The notes: generated by a model not told the origin, from the sequence alone. Positions 58,801-61,728 are shown, counted from the first letter of the stretch. The stretch: DNA of 64,000 nt from Alviniconcha marisindica (GCA_018857735.1 JABMCL010000598.1:275001-339000), one strand, 5' to 3'. Program-made: numbers and translations.

Positions 58801-61728
58801 CAGCAGTGCGGTGGGATGCAGCAGCGTGAGCAGCATGGCTCCGCCGACCAGCAGCAGTATACCCCTGCCCCCCAGCAGCACCCCCAACTCGCGACCCCCA
58901 ACAGCGGACAGTGTCAGCGTGCAGGACCCCTTCGCGGACGAGCCCAGCAAGGCCTCCAGCCCAGCCACCTTCGCGCAGAGGCCGGGCCCCTCTGGGCCCA
59001 GCCCCTCCCCGGTGGGCTTCCCCTCCCCGGGTCCCCCCACCACCTCCAGCGCTCCGGGCTTCGGCAGTCGGCCATCCTCCGCCTCCAACCCCAGCGCCCC
59101 TCCCTTCCCCAACGGCCCTGGTAACGAGCAAGGTCCCAACGCCTTCCGCAGACTGCCAGAGGGGTTCCAGCCCTCCTCATCAGGCTCCTTCCCCGGCCGC
59201 TCAGAAAATGCTCAGTTCCCATTTGGCCATGAAAGGTAAGCTGTTGAAAATAGTCACCTGTTGTTTCTCCACCATACCTATTTCTCTTTTGCATTTTCCA
59301 CTGTTCTCTCATTGTAGATGATGCATAAAGGATGGGACATACCTTGGGCGGTGGCATATCAGATATAAAAAACAACAACACACCTGTGCATGTGTTCTAC
59401 GTTATGATTTTGTTTGTTTGTGCTAAAACAAGCTGTCTGTTCATGAGCTAGTCGATTACTCCTGGTGATGCTCTGTGACAACCTGCGGGTGATGCCAGGT
59501 TTCTGCCTTACAGTTCCAGCCATCCAGCCCAGCCTTTTCGCCCATCCTCAGGCAGTTCTGACCCTGCCTACGCCGCTCGTTTTCCCGGCCAGCAACCTCC
59601 TTTCCGACCGCCAGGCCCAGGGGAGCCCTTCAGCAGCACTCAGCCTTTTCCTACCCATGGTCCGGTGTTCGGACCTCGCATGCCAGGGCAGGAGGGGTTC
59701 AGCAGCTACCCATCACCACAACACCCGGGTGTTCGGCCCCCAATGAGCCGGGAAGGCTCCTATTCTGGACCAGGTTGGTGCAGAAGTCTCAAACTGTAAC
59801 CAGAGAAAGGATTTTAATATAAGAAAAAGTTGATTTATTTATTTATTTTTTATAGATTTCATTTCAACAAATGTTCGTAAATTCAGTCCTTACTGACAGC
59901 CCTTGTCCTGTTTGAAGGCATGGAGATCTTCGTTCCTTCCCCTGTAGGGCCCCCTGCCCCCTCCATCCTACCCCTCCACACTACACTCCCACTTAGCCAC
60001 ACCCCTTCCGCTTGCCATTTCATCAACCAGTCTTCTGATCATTGTCTCTGTGCAAGTTCTGTCTGTTTGTTTGTATATTTCAGTAGAGTAGAAGTCTGTA
60101 TTGATGAAGCTTGGAAGATGGCAAGGTGGTGCTGAGGAAAAATTCAAGTCTGTCAGGGAGTAATAACTGTCAGCAACAAAGCCTGTCAGGGACTAATAAC
60201 CATCAGCAACAAGGTCTGTCAGGGACTAATAACCATCAGCAACAAAGCCTGTCAGGGACTAATAACCATCAGCAACAAAGCCTGTCAGGGACTAATAACC
60301 ATCAGCAACAAAGCCTGTCAGGGACTAATAACCGTCAGCAACAAAGCCTGTCAGGGACTAATAACCATCAGCAACAAAGCCTGTCAGGGACTAATAACCA
60401 TCAGCAACAAAGCCTGTCAGGGACTAATGACCATCAGCAACAAAGCCTGTCAGGGACTAATGACCATCAGCAACGAAGCCTGTCAGGGACTAATAACCAT
60501 CAGCAACAAAGCCTGTCAGGGACTAATAACCGTCAGCAACAAAGCCTGTCAGGGACTAATAACCGTCAGCAAGAAAGCCTGTCGGGGACTAATAACCGCC
60601 AGCAAGAAATCCTGTCGGGGACTAATAACCGCCAGCAAAAAGCCTGTTGGGGACTAATAACCGCCAGCAGCAAAGCCTGTCGGGGACTAATAACCGCCAG
60701 CAGCAAAGCCTGTCGGGGACTAATAAGTGTCAGCGGCAAAGCCTGGCAGGGACTAATAACCGTCAGCAACAAAGCCTGTCAGGGAATAATAACTCAGCAA
60801 GAAAGCCTGTCAGGGACTAATGACCATCAGCAACAAAGCCTGTCGGGGGACTAATAACCGCCAGCAGCAAAGCCTGTCGGGGACTAATAACCGTCAGCAG
60901 CAAAGCCTGTCGGGGACTAATAACCGCCAGCAGCAAAGCCTGTCGGGGACTAATAACCGCCAGCAGCAAAGCCTGTCGGGGACTAATAACCGCCAGCAGC
61001 AAAGCCTGTCTGGGACTAATAAGTGTCAGCGGCAAAGCCTGGCAGGGACTAATAAGTGTCGGCAACAAAGCCTGGCAGGGAATAATAACTCAGCAAGAAA
61101 GCCTGTCAGGGACTAATGACCATCAGCAACAAAGCCTGGCAGGGACTAATAAAGCCTCTACCCCATTCCCCCTTCAAAAGGAAAAACAGTCTCTGCTAAA
61201 TAATAATAATAATAATTATTATAGGGAACATATAGAGCACTTTTGGAAACTCAAAGCGCTTTACAAGTTAAAGAAAAACATACTATGCGCAAGTACCCAT
61301 AATTACAGAAATGATTGATGTAGAGATGAATAGTTTATGGAACGAAAGCTGGTATTTGGGTGCAAGGTGCATATGTGTATCAGATTCTGAGGCAGTTTTG
61401 TGGACTATTTTGAAAATATGAAAATCCCACAAATACAGTGTTACAGAAAAAGCGTTTTACAGAAAGTTTTAGAATTTGCCAGATGGGAAAGTAGCACAGT
61501 TAAACTAATGGAAGGTGAGTTGTCCAGTTCATTATGGTACTTTATGTGCAACATTGCTAACAGAAGCATTGCTGGTTGGACTGACGGACAAGTGTTTGGT
61601 TTGGTTTTGCCAGCAGGGGGGTCTGTGTCTCAGTACTCCGACTGGAATGGTGGAGGGGGGATGGGTCATTCGACCTACTCTTCCCATCTCGACTCCCACT
61701 GCGACTTTAACATGAGTGGTACGAAGAT
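2711..61728 (+). CDS. ARID1 (osa): ARID1/Osa (BAF250) BAF-complex subunit, 15 exons, 3' end beyond window
   Basis: This entry is the gene model; its exons are listed separately. Joined coding blocks: 2711-3373, 16163-16342, 16972-17256, 18128-18172, 34565-34730, 42732-42824, 44643-44792, 48626-49804, 51636-52432, 53971-54054, 55534-55722, 57283-57499, 58236-59235, 59514-59773, 61617-about 61728. All borders are GT-AG and every phase matches, giving about 1,806 residues without a stop. The ARID domain (about residues 1215-1325) contains [18 protein letters not shown] and AFECKFERG, close to Drosophila Osa and human ARID1A/B. Family knowledge: ARID1 proteins are the large DNA-contacting scaffold subunit of canonical BAF SWI/SNF remodellers and act in the nucleus. 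The C-terminal BAF250_C armadillo-like region is absent and should lie to the right of the window. Most protostomes have one ARID1 gene, so assignment to vertebrate 1A or 1B is not meaningful. Identity is secure; individual splice sites are inferred. Confidence 0.93.
4191..4207. repeat. Poly(G) tract
   Basis: A run of 17 G, one of more than twenty poly(G) or poly(C) tracts of 10 bases or more in the window. Confidence 0.9.
5696..6689. mobile_element. hAT-like non-autonomous DNA element, degenerate ends
   Basis: The left end reads CAGAGCTTGACATTAA and the right end, reverse-complemented, reads CTGGGCTCAATATTAA, agreeing at 11 of 16 positions. The 5-bp direct duplication GCCAT flanks the element at 5691-5695 and 6690-6694. 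Inside the left end is a GGGCAAGTAG / CTTGCCC subterminal motif, and inside the right end GGACTGCCC and ACCGGGCAGG; the same motifs occur in the element at 8050-9543. No transposase frame is visible. Ends beginning CAG and a 5-bp duplication suggest a hAT lineage with 5-bp rather than the usual 8-bp target sites. The ends have decayed, so this is an old insertion. Confidence 0.6.
8050..9543. mobile_element. hAT-like DNA element, 1,494 bp, perfect 16-bp TIRs, GTAAG duplication
   Basis: The left end CAGGGTATGACAATAA (8050-8065) is the exact reverse complement of the right end at 9528-9543. The 5-bp duplication GTAAG lies at 8045-8049 and 9544-9548. Subterminal GGGCAAGT/GCCCGACC motifs sit at both ends, and GGGCAAGTAGA and TCTACTTGCCC form a perfect 11-bp stem at about 9478-9506. 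The longest internal open frames (78 and 95 codons) look non-coding, so the copy appears non-autonomous or decayed; a transposase exon remnant near 8.36-8.60 kb cannot be excluded. CAGGG ends fit the hAT superfamily, and the 5-bp target site points to an atypical hAT branch. Confidence 0.75.
9661..9695. repeat. Perfect hairpin, 13-bp stem
   Basis: ACCACAACAGTTT at 9661-9673 and its exact reverse complement at 9683-9695 are separated by 9 bases. A shorter inverted pair, GCTGTAA/TTACAGC, lies just upstream at about 9630-9648. Function unknown; the pair may be the remnant of another small inverted-repeat element. Confidence 0.7.
10660..10757. repeat. Short tandem repeat, 2-3 copies
   Basis: Copies of a segment containing CATAGT, TTCCACTGGTGCAACTGTAGT and linker, the last one truncated. 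It yields overlapping meaningless frames on the minus strand. Confidence 0.75.
11470..11850. repeat. Decayed interspersed repeat, copy 1
   Basis: The segment beginning GTAGGTAGGTCCAGCC followed by AATTTTGAAAC recurs with divergence at 40,391 onward in the same orientation. Both copies later contain similar ATTTAAATnTACAATG and GATGCTAAAAT/AATGCTAAAAT blocks. The family is not recognised. About 350-400 bp appear related by eye. Confidence 0.45.
14580..15060. promoter_or_regulatory. Candidate intronic regulatory element
   Basis: A GC-richer, CpG-retaining block about 1.2 kb before exon 2, without repeats or an open frame of interest. It contains dense factor-like words: CAGCTG E-box, TGATGGCAATTGA, a forkhead-like GTAAACA and TAATC. 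Its texture differs from the surrounding AT-rich intron. The enhancer role is inference; conservation in related molluscs would decide it. Confidence 0.3.
16163..16342 (+). CDS. ARID1 (osa): ARID1 exon 2 (residues 222-281)
   Basis: The exon lies between a pyrimidine-rich TTCTCTGTGTTGCAG and donor CAA|GTAAGT. It is 180 nt, phase 0 at both ends. The peptide starts [20 protein letters not shown] and continues with Met/Pro/Gly/Tyr/Gln-rich sequence of the same low-complexity type as exon 1, including [15 protein letters not shown]. Being symmetric, it could be skipped without a frameshift. It carries no named domain; it belongs to the disordered N-terminal region. Confidence 0.88.
16343..16971 (+). 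other. Intron 2 (629 bp)
   Basis: Consensus donor GTAAGT and acceptor CACACTTTCAG. Unique AT-rich sequence with no repeat or feature recognised. Confidence 0.8.
16972..17256 (+). CDS. ARID1 (osa): ARID1 exon 3, Gln/Pro/Ser-rich (residues 282-376)
   Basis: 285 nt, phase 0 at both ends, acceptor CACTTTCAG and donor CAT|GTAAGT. The peptide opens [16 protein letters not shown], then has a glutamine run ([10 protein letters not shown]), a Pro/Gln stretch and a Ser run (SSSSSLSS), ending GMADQNSNH. PolyQ and Ser/Pro tracts are typical of ARID1 N-termini, which contribute to condensate-like and transactivation behaviour (family knowledge). CAG/CAA mixing suggests a stable polyQ rather than a pure expanding repeat. 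Confidence 0.88.
17257..18127 (+). other. Intron 3 (871 bp)
   Basis: Donor GTAAGT, acceptor TTTTTCCAG. Nothing recognised inside apart from near-repeated GTTCCAGTGG/GGTTCCAGTGGG text near 17.88-17.92 kb. Confidence 0.75.
18128..18172 (+). CDS. ARID1 (osa): ARID1 exon 4, 45-nt microexon (residues 377-391)
   Basis: The acceptor TTTTTCCAG and donor AAG|GTAAGT are both near consensus, and the 45 nt between them are open in phase 0, encoding [15 protein letters not shown]. It joins exon 3 to exon 5 ([10 protein letters not shown]), giving a continuous polar acidic/Ser segment. Its small size and symmetric phase make it a likely alternative cassette. It is too short to recognise by homology, so the call rests on splice signals and frame. 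Confidence 0.75.
19130..19392 (+). mobile_element. CR1/L2-like LINE 3' fragment
   Basis: One frame reads [20 protein letters not shown] followed a few residues on by [11 protein letters not shown], the well-known thumb-region signature of CR1/L2 reverse transcriptases (KLQRVQN-AARL ... LHWLPV). Stops and deletions interrupt it. The fragment ends in GCACTGACGG...GCGCTTTAGAAGTGACC and a TTATTATTAT tail, typical of L2-type 3' ends. It is a dead, 5'-truncated copy. Confidence 0.7.
20330..20362. repeat. (TC)n microsatellite
   Basis: About 16 TC units followed by a T run. Confidence 0.9.
20735..20780. repeat. (CA)n microsatellite
   Basis: About 22 CA units inside the 3' UTR of the L2-like LINE. 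Confidence 0.92.
20898..21012. repeat. Direct repeat, copy A (partner at 21.85 kb)
   Basis: The segment from AAAGGTTTGGGTACTAA to TTGATTCAAACGATTGTAG recurs at 21,852-21,960 with substitutions and small indels, in the same orientation. The copies bracket the L2-like coding remnant. They may be two insertions of one short element or a local duplication. Confidence 0.65.
21852..21960. repeat. Direct repeat, copy B
   Basis: Matches 20,898-21,012, sharing TTTG-GTACTAA, GAAGCA-CCTAGT, GCATGCA and TTCC-TCTTGATT blocks. It is followed by a short (TG)n run. Confidence 0.65.
22020..22625 (+). mobile_element. Rex1/RTE-style LINE reverse-transcriptase 3' fragment
   Basis: One frame reads [20 protein letters not shown] and DFGKK; a second reads [20 protein letters not shown]; a third carries [20 protein letters not shown] and [13 protein letters not shown]. 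In order these match the FxxWCxxNxLxLNxxKTKEM, YKYLGxxxDxxLxW, L-LRRLR and CWGG/KLNKLIxKA region of Rex1/L2-like fish and invertebrate LINEs. Two frameshifts separate the parts. No complete domain survives, so it is a pseudogene fragment. Confidence 0.72.
23011..23049. repeat. Poly(C)-poly(T) tract
   Basis: About 20 C followed by CTC and a T run. Confidence 0.9.
23205..23365. repeat. 51-bp tandem repeat, 3 copies
   Basis: A unit containing CAGCAGTTGGTCTTTG, TTTTGGAA-TTGTGGACTTC and ATTATACA is repeated three times, the third copy shortened. Confidence 0.85.
23940..25395 (-). mobile_element. RNase H-bearing LINE 3' fragment, interrupted by a piggyBac insertion
   Basis: On the minus strand the frame at 25,379-25,065 reads [20 protein letters not shown] and later [20 protein letters not shown], the D and H blocks of a type I RNase H domain as found in I-clade and Jockey-like LINEs. 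It continues (24,880-25,065) through a [16 protein letters not shown] post-RNase H region, then is broken at a TTAA. The same frame type resumes at about 24,184 with [20 protein letters not shown] and runs to about 23,960. The 3' end has an AATAAAATATTGACTGATTG-like tail near 23,940. A second copy lies on the plus strand at 39.15-40.11 kb. It is 5'-truncated near 25,395. Confidence 0.75.
24185..24912 (-). mobile_element. piggyBac deletion derivative nested in a LINE
   Basis: The element is flanked by TTAA (24185-24188 and 24909-24912), the piggyBac target site. The ends CTCATTCAAG and, reverse-complemented, CTCTTTCAAG match at 9 of 10 positions. A minus-strand frame starting at 24,627 reads [18 protein letters not shown] then [18 protein letters not shown], typical of the acidic N-terminus of piggyBac (PGBD) transposases; the DDD catalytic core is absent, so most of the transposase is deleted. 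Subterminal palindromes CTGCGTCT/AGACGCAG (24831-24849) and CCGCGTCTTAAGACGCGG (24876-24893) lie near the right end. Only a partnered transposase could move it. Confidence 0.8.
26555..27235 (+). mobile_element. CR1/L2-like LINE 3' end
   Basis: An open frame at 26,551-26,889 carries [20 protein letters not shown] then PPYLSCL, and later a [11 protein letters not shown] ... [20 protein letters not shown] block ending in a stop. This is the conserved C-terminal stretch of CR1/L2 reverse transcriptases (RI-FKI-T-VY-CL-G-APPYL ... LP--IR---S---FK--L). About 300 bp of 3' UTR with (G/A)-rich text follows, ending GCGAGCGCTTTGGGCC and GCATTACAAATGC, an L2-type terminal structure. The preserved 112-codon frame suggests this copy is younger than its neighbours, but the domain is 5'-truncated. 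Confidence 0.75.
27697..27716. repeat. Poly(G) tract
   Basis: About 20 consecutive G. Confidence 0.9.
28000..28790. promoter_or_regulatory. CpG-retaining island in intron 4, candidate enhancer
   Basis: This block has more CpG and GC than the flanks, no transposon signature and no convincing frame. It holds octamer-like TTATGCATTACG, several GCGC and CGCG words and TGATGTAAG. I infer a cis-regulatory element or alternative promoter; nothing in the sequence proves it. Confidence 0.3.
30524..30661. repeat. Two poly(G) tracts
   Basis: About 15 G near 30,524-30,538 and 26 G at 30,636-30,661. Confidence 0.9.
31010..31190. repeat. Degenerate tandem repeat, ~4 copies
   Basis: Units share GGT(C/T)GACTG, CTGCTG or CTGTTATGTCATA and GTGATTGACTTCCTGCTGTCG words, spaced about 45-55 bp. 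Copies two and three are nearly identical. Confidence 0.75.
31400..32420. promoter_or_regulatory. CpG-rich block, possible alternative promoter
   Basis: CpG is frequent throughout, strongest at 32,080-32,420 (CGGCGGGGCCGGGCGGCCCG and similar). An ATG at 32,171 opens 64 nt that end at a good donor, AAAG|GTAGGT (32,235). That gives phase 1, which matches exon 6 but not exon 5. The island could be an internal promoter with its own first exon, or an enhancer. A 32-G run (31,733-31,764) interrupts it. Confidence 0.3.
31733..31764. repeat. Poly(G) tract, 32 bases
   Basis: The longest homopolymer in the window; it is prone to G-quadruplex formation and to sequencing error. Confidence 0.9.
33250..34235 (+). 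mobile_element. Probable L1/Tx1-like LINE 3' remnant
   Basis: A frame at about 33,388-33,480 reads [14 protein letters not shown] and continues [12 protein letters not shown]; after a stop a further part reads [15 protein letters not shown]. This resembles the FW---E-WI ... KYYIYK-K end region of L1/Tx1-like reverse transcriptases. The segment ends near 34,232 with GTGAATAAAATAAAG and an A-rich tail. The match is by pattern only and stops are frequent. Confidence 0.42.
34565..34730 (+). CDS. ARID1 (osa): ARID1 exon 5 (residues 392-446)
   Basis: Acceptor GTGTGTTTCAG, donor TCAG|GTGAGA. 166 nt, entering in phase 0 and leaving in phase 1. The peptide [20 protein letters not shown] leads to [20 protein letters not shown] and a Ser/Thr-rich end. 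[14 protein letters not shown] is compatible with the SPSPVGSPASVAQSRS stretch of vertebrate ARID1A that precedes MPPRPPS, which is encoded by the next exon here. This exon changes the phase, so skipping it alone would break the frame. Confidence 0.88.
34861..35672. repeat. 58-bp minisatellite, 14 near-identical copies
   Basis: A 58-bp unit starting CCATTTAAATTAAACCAGTC and ending CACACAAGTAAAC repeats head to tail fourteen times. I see no substitutions between copies, so the array expanded or homogenised recently. There are no spacers, which rules out a CRISPR-like structure. The unit is not a multiple of three. Confidence 0.96.
36141..36470. repeat. 47-bp minisatellite, 7 copies
   Basis: Unit beginning CACAGTGATCATTGTACCAC and containing GTCTGCTTGTTTATTGACAT. 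One copy is 46 bp (GATATT in place of GATCATT). The last copy is slightly diverged. Confidence 0.95.
37055..37425. repeat. ~25-bp minisatellite (TTATTAATGTGAGCAGATCA)
   Basis: About fifteen units of TTATTAATGTGAGCAGATCA with variable CTGC/GC linkers of 19-27 bp in total. A higher-order pattern of long-short-short units is visible at 37.1-37.3 kb. Confidence 0.93.
37904..37925. repeat. Poly(G) tract
   Basis: About 22 G following a (CA)n and GCGCGCGC run. Confidence 0.9.
38020..38290. promoter_or_regulatory. Candidate regulatory block with homeodomain/forkhead-like sites
   Basis: A non-repetitive GC-rich segment with TTTAATGATG, a forkhead-like GATGTTTACA, an Otx-like CTAATCC, a Sox/homeodomain-like TCATTGTTAATGG and CTAATTATAG. 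There is no coding frame of interest. The enhancer function is inference from composition and motif density. Confidence 0.3.
39150..40110 (+). mobile_element. RNase H-bearing LINE fragment, second copy
   Basis: Frames in order read [17 protein letters not shown], then IFTDSS (first RNase H aspartate), [10 protein letters not shown], after a frameshift [15 protein letters not shown] (the glutamate block), then [20 protein letters not shown] and FCWVPSH (histidine block). These are the successive motifs of a LINE type I RNase H. Nucleotide text is close to the minus-strand copy at 25.0-25.4 kb, for example CCGT-free GAAAAACTGGGACTGTAAAA versus GAAAAACTGGAACTGTAAAA. Similarity stops near 40,110. 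Stops and frameshifts make it inactive. Confidence 0.72.
40385..40800. repeat. Decayed interspersed repeat, copy 2
   Basis: Related in the same orientation to 11,470-11,850; starts GTGTAGGTAGGTCCAGCC. Family unknown. Confidence 0.45.
41165..41242 (+). mobile_element. LINE/SINE 3'-terminal motif with poly(A)
   Basis: TTTGTAAGCGCTCTGGGCTC followed by CCATACATTACATTT and an A run has the layout of an L2-type 3' end. No coding part is attached. Confidence 0.45.
41283..41880 (+). mobile_element. LINE reverse-transcriptase C-terminal remnant
   Basis: Frames in order: [15 protein letters not shown] (like LGV-ID--LKFE-HI), [13 protein letters not shown] (like RP-LEYG--VW), [20 protein letters not shown] or [31 protein letters not shown] and [19 protein letters not shown]. 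This is the standard order of the C-terminal part of many invertebrate LINE reverse transcriptases (RRIRGDMIE-FK ... NDWN-LP--VV-A-S-N-FK). Several frameshifts are present. The 33-bp minisatellite starts about 70 bp after it. Confidence 0.65.
41948..42650. repeat. 33-bp minisatellite, about 21 copies
   Basis: Unit CAGTGAAGACTGG(TTTAT/GTTGT)CAGG followed by CTTTTGGTG(C/T)A, 31-34 bp with most 33 bp. Because 33 is a multiple of three, all six frames stay open for long spans and produce spurious repeats such as SEDW-VRLLVY. Two variant classes (GTTTATCA at the 5' end, GGTTGTCA at the 3' end) show directional spread. It ends about 80 bp before exon 6. Confidence 0.94.
42732..42824 (+). CDS. ARID1 (osa): ARID1 exon 6, MPPRPPS motif (residues 447-477)
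   Basis: 93 nt, phase 1 at both ends. Acceptor TTTCATGCAG, donor CAAG|GTAATT. With the split Gly it reads [20 protein letters not shown] and then [18 protein letters not shown] is a conserved short motif of vertebrate ARID1A (QMPPRPPSGQ), which supports both the exon and its order. The preceding 700 bp are minisatellite. Confidence 0.9.
42825..44642 (+). other. Intron 6 (1.8 kb), half minisatellite
   Basis: Donor GTAATT. The first 900 bp are unique apart from poly(C) at about 43,206-43,222; the rest is the 41-48 bp array that runs into the acceptor. Confidence 0.85.
43790..44636. repeat. 41-48 bp minisatellite abutting the exon 7 acceptor
   Basis: About nineteen copies of GGCACTGTCAGTGATGGGTG plus (T/G)TTTGT-CCTGTCC(CATGGCCA). 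Early units are 48 bp and later ones 41-45 bp. The last unit ends GGGTGTGTTTGTTTTTCCAG, so the polypyrimidine tract of the exon 7 acceptor is itself repeat-derived or has been absorbed into the array. Confidence 0.95.
44643..44792 (+). CDS. ARID1 (osa): ARID1 exon 7 (residues 478-527)
   Basis: 150 nt, phase 1 at both ends. The peptide reads [20 protein letters not shown], then [20 protein letters not shown] and [10 protein letters not shown]. The acceptor is a tandem CAGCAG, so the exon can start at 44640 (adding one Ala) or 44643. The donor GGAG|GTTGGT is a non-consensus GT, but no better donor keeps the frame with exon 8. Composition matches ARID1 linker regions. Confidence 0.85.
44793..48625 (+). 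other. Intron 7 (3.8 kb)
   Basis: The donor is GTTGGT; the acceptor GCTTGTTGACAG has a weak pyrimidine tract. It contains a TAATAATAATAATGG...GTAAAGCGCC LINE/SINE tail (minus orientation) at 45,110-45,240 and a duplicated GATTGGCTGAATTAAAGAGG near 47.15-47.22 kb. Otherwise it is AT-rich unique sequence with no gene seen. Confidence 0.8.
45110..45245 (-). mobile_element. L2/SINE-type 3' tail
   Basis: Reverse complement of the GGCGCTTTACAAATT(TCC)ATTATTATTA layout common to L2-mobilised SINEs and LINEs. No body is recognised. Confidence 0.5.
48626..49804 (+). CDS. ARID1 (osa): ARID1 exon 8, large Met/Gly/Pro- and Ser-rich exon (residues 528-920)
   Basis: 1,179 nt, phase 1 at both ends; acceptor TTGACAG, donor TCAG|GTGAGG. 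The peptide starts [20 protein letters not shown], has a [20 protein letters not shown] stretch like the GMxxYN/YGP motifs of ARID1 linkers, a (GP)n segment (about residues 617-635), an Ala-rich part, and from about residue 740 a Ser/Thr/Pro-rich tail with acidic residues ([20 protein letters not shown]). GC content and Met/Gly codon use contrast sharply with the flanking introns. The tail has PEST-like composition, which might mark turnover control; that is inference. Confidence 0.92.
49805..51635 (+). other. Intron 8 (1.8 kb)
   Basis: Donor GTGAGG and acceptor CTTGTGTTGCAG. It contains the polypurine array at 49.97-50.28 kb; the remaining 1.3 kb is unique AT-rich sequence with nothing recognised. 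Confidence 0.85.
49965..50282. repeat. Polypurine minisatellite, about 7 copies
   Basis: Units of roughly 40-48 bp, GTGTTGAACAAAGAGAAGAA then AAAGGAGAAAGGTTTGGGG, are almost pure purine on the plus strand. Its antisense is open and yields a spurious Phe/Leu/Ser/Pro frame. Confidence 0.92.
51636..52432 (+). CDS. ARID1 (osa): ARID1 exon 9, MPPGG repeat and Lys tail (residues 921-1186)
   Basis: 797 nt, entering phase 1 and leaving phase 0; donor AAG|GTAAAG. The peptide begins [20 protein letters not shown]. From 51,939 to about 52,300 it has a 9-residue repeat (GGMPxNMPP and variants), an in-exon 27-bp minisatellite of about eleven units. The exon ends [11 protein letters not shown], a basic patch like the K-rich segment (SKSKK) just before the vertebrate ARID1A ARID and possibly part of a nuclear localisation signal. 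Repeat number is likely polymorphic without breaking the frame. Confidence 0.92.
51939..52305 (+). repeat. 27-bp coding minisatellite (GGMPxNMPP)n
   Basis: Nine-residue units with consensus G-(S/G)-M-(A/P/S)-(S/G/N)-(N/S)-M-P-P are repeated about eleven times within exon 9, a few of them irregular. Third-position and first-residue changes show moderate divergence. Confidence 0.9.
52807..52872. repeat. (TC)n microsatellite
   Basis: About 32 TC units with three G interruptions, followed by ATATATATAT. Confidence 0.93.
53210..53252. repeat. (TC)n microsatellite
   Basis: About 20 TC units with interruptions. Confidence 0.9.
53971..54054 (+). CDS. ARID1 (osa): ARID1 exon 10, SSPGWP motif (residues 1187-1214)
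   Basis: 84 nt, phase 0 at both ends, acceptor TTCTAG and strong donor CCA|GTAAGT. It encodes [20 protein letters not shown] followed by SPGWPGMP. Vertebrate ARID1 proteins carry a SISSPGWPKTP stretch shortly before the ARID, so this motif supports an exon that frame analysis alone would miss. Being symmetric, it may be alternatively spliced. The motif's function is not known to me. Confidence 0.85.
54055..55533 (+). other. Intron 10 (1.5 kb)
   Basis: Donor GTAAGT; the acceptor GATTGGCTGGAACAG has almost no pyrimidine tract. It contains an AAG-rich run at 54,158-54,207 and a C-rich run near 54,330-54,355. A CACTTTGGGTTTCATTGCCTT segment is duplicated near 54.92-54.95 kb. Confidence 0.8.
55534..55722 (+). 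CDS. ARID1 (osa): ARID1 exon 11, N-terminal half of ARID domain (residues 1215-1277)
   Basis: 189 nt, phase 0 at both ends; donor GAG|GTAAAT. The peptide opens [20 protein letters not shown] and continues [32 protein letters not shown] and [11 protein letters not shown]. It aligns directly with Drosophila Osa ([45 protein letters not shown]) and with human ARID1A. These residues form helices 1-4 of the ARID fold, which in this family binds DNA without strong sequence preference. Closer to Osa than to vertebrate ARID1 at DRR and SKQ, consistent with a protostome. Confidence 0.97.
55723..57282 (+). other. Intron 11 (1.56 kb), splits the ARID domain, mostly minisatellite
   Basis: Donor GTAAAT, acceptor GTTGTTGGACAG. 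About 1.4 of 1.56 kb is the G-rich array at 55.8-57.2 kb; only about 80 bp at each end are unique. Confidence 0.9.
55810..57205. repeat. G-rich 51/42-bp minisatellite, about 31 copies
   Basis: The 5' part (to about 56,280) uses units of roughly 51 bp (AAGAAGAGGGTTGGTCTCAT then GGGGGTGGGTCTTAATGGG); the 3' part uses 42-bp units (GAAGAGGGTGGGTTTTATAA then TAAGGGGGTGGTCTGTT). Subvariants are ordered: GGTGGATTTT with TTCTGAA in 56.3-56.6 kb, then GGTGGGTTTT with TTGGGGA. Both periods are multiples of three, so open frames appear on both strands. Each unit supplies three or four G3+ runs. Confidence 0.95.
57283..57499 (+). CDS. ARID1 (osa): ARID1 exon 12, C-terminal half of ARID domain (residues 1278-1350)
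   Basis: 217 nt, phase 0 to phase 1; donor CCAG|GTAAGA. The peptide [20 protein letters not shown] leads to [20 protein letters not shown] and [11 protein letters not shown], matching VNKNKKW-EL---LN-G-SSSAA--LKK-YI--L-AFECK-ERG of human ARID1. This covers the last ARID helices. A charged helix-prone stretch follows ([16 protein letters not shown], 11 of 16 charged or polar) and then VPSPG, as in Osa. The exon start follows a weak pyrimidine tract. Confidence 0.97.
57500..58235 (+). other. Intron 12 (736 bp)
   Basis: Donor GTAAGA, acceptor GGGTTGACAG. Unique sequence; the last 200 bp are open in frame but read as spacer (see rejected items). Confidence 0.8.
58236..59235 (+). CDS. ARID1 (osa): ARID1 exon 13, post-ARID linker (residues 1351-1682)
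   Basis: 1,000 nt, phase 1 to phase 2; donor GAAAG|GTAAGC. The start [20 protein letters not shown] resembles the SSNSQDSF / PQTPQS stretch after the ARID of Osa and ARID1. A long Met/Gly/Pro-rich part follows, then Ser-rich sequence, then [18 protein letters not shown], which corresponds to the ISVHDPFSDVSDSSF motif of vertebrate ARID1B (IQDAFNDGSDS in ARID1A). The end is Pro/Ser/Gly-rich up to QFPFGHE. The conserved DPF-D motif fixes the reading frame and the homology. The whole exon is very GC-rich and gives a 314-codon antisense shadow. Confidence 0.95.
59236..59513 (+). other. Intron 13 (278 bp)
   Basis: Shortest intron of the gene; donor GTAAGC, acceptor TTCTGCCTTACAG. Nothing else is seen in it. 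Confidence 0.85.
59514..59773 (+). CDS. ARID1 (osa): ARID1 exon 14 (residues 1683-1769)
   Basis: 260 nt, phase 2 to phase 1; acceptor TTCTGCCTTACAG, donor CCAG|GTTGGT. Joined to exon 13 it reads [20 protein letters not shown], then [20 protein letters not shown], and ends [10 protein letters not shown]. The Pro/Phe/Arg/Gly composition fits the ARID1 linker. The junction makes an AG|T Ser codon, which only works if this is the next exon. The donor is the same unusual GTTGGT as in exon 7. Confidence 0.85.
60143..61168. repeat. 33-bp minisatellite, about 31 copies
   Basis: Unit AGCCTGTCAGGGACTAATAA followed by CCATCAGCAACAA, almost all 33 bp with one 31-bp and some 30-32-bp copies. Variant blocks are ordered: CCATCAGCAACAA early, CCGCCAGCAGCAA with CGGGG late, and a GTGTCAGCGGCAA plus AATAACTCAGCAAGAA module that occurs twice (60.72-60.82 and 61.02-61.12 kb), showing a segmental duplication inside the array. 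It keeps a 247-codon frame open by periodicity. Confidence 0.95.
61198..61290 (-). mobile_element. L2/SINE-type 3' tail
   Basis: The reverse complement gives CTTGTAAAGCGCTTTGAG ... AATAATTATTATTATTA, the usual 3' terminus of L2-mobilised repeats. The body, if any, would lie at 61.3-61.5 kb. Confidence 0.55.
61617..61728 (+). CDS. ARID1 (osa): ARID1 exon 15, probable (residues 1770-about 1806)
   Basis: The acceptor TTTTGCCAGCAG is a tandem NAGNAG, so the exon may start at 61614 or 61617; both suit the incoming phase 1. The peptide reads [20 protein letters not shown] and [15 protein letters not shown], compatible with ARID1 linker composition. The end is uncertain: AGTG|GTACGA at 61,729 is my choice; other GT dinucleotides and an in-frame TAG (61,775-61,777) follow. 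The next exon is not in the window. Confidence 0.6.

Noticed and set aside
58187..59131. 314-codon minus-strand frame, Ala/Gly/His/Arg-rich
   Set aside because: It is the antisense shadow of the GC-rich exon 13, whose sense frame has the conserved DPFAD motif and correct splice phases.
59920..60135. Pro/Ser-rich frame after exon 14, possibly another ARID1 exon
   Set aside because: No acceptor/donor pair gives the required phase 1 to phase 1; an in-phase start leads to TAG within a few codons.
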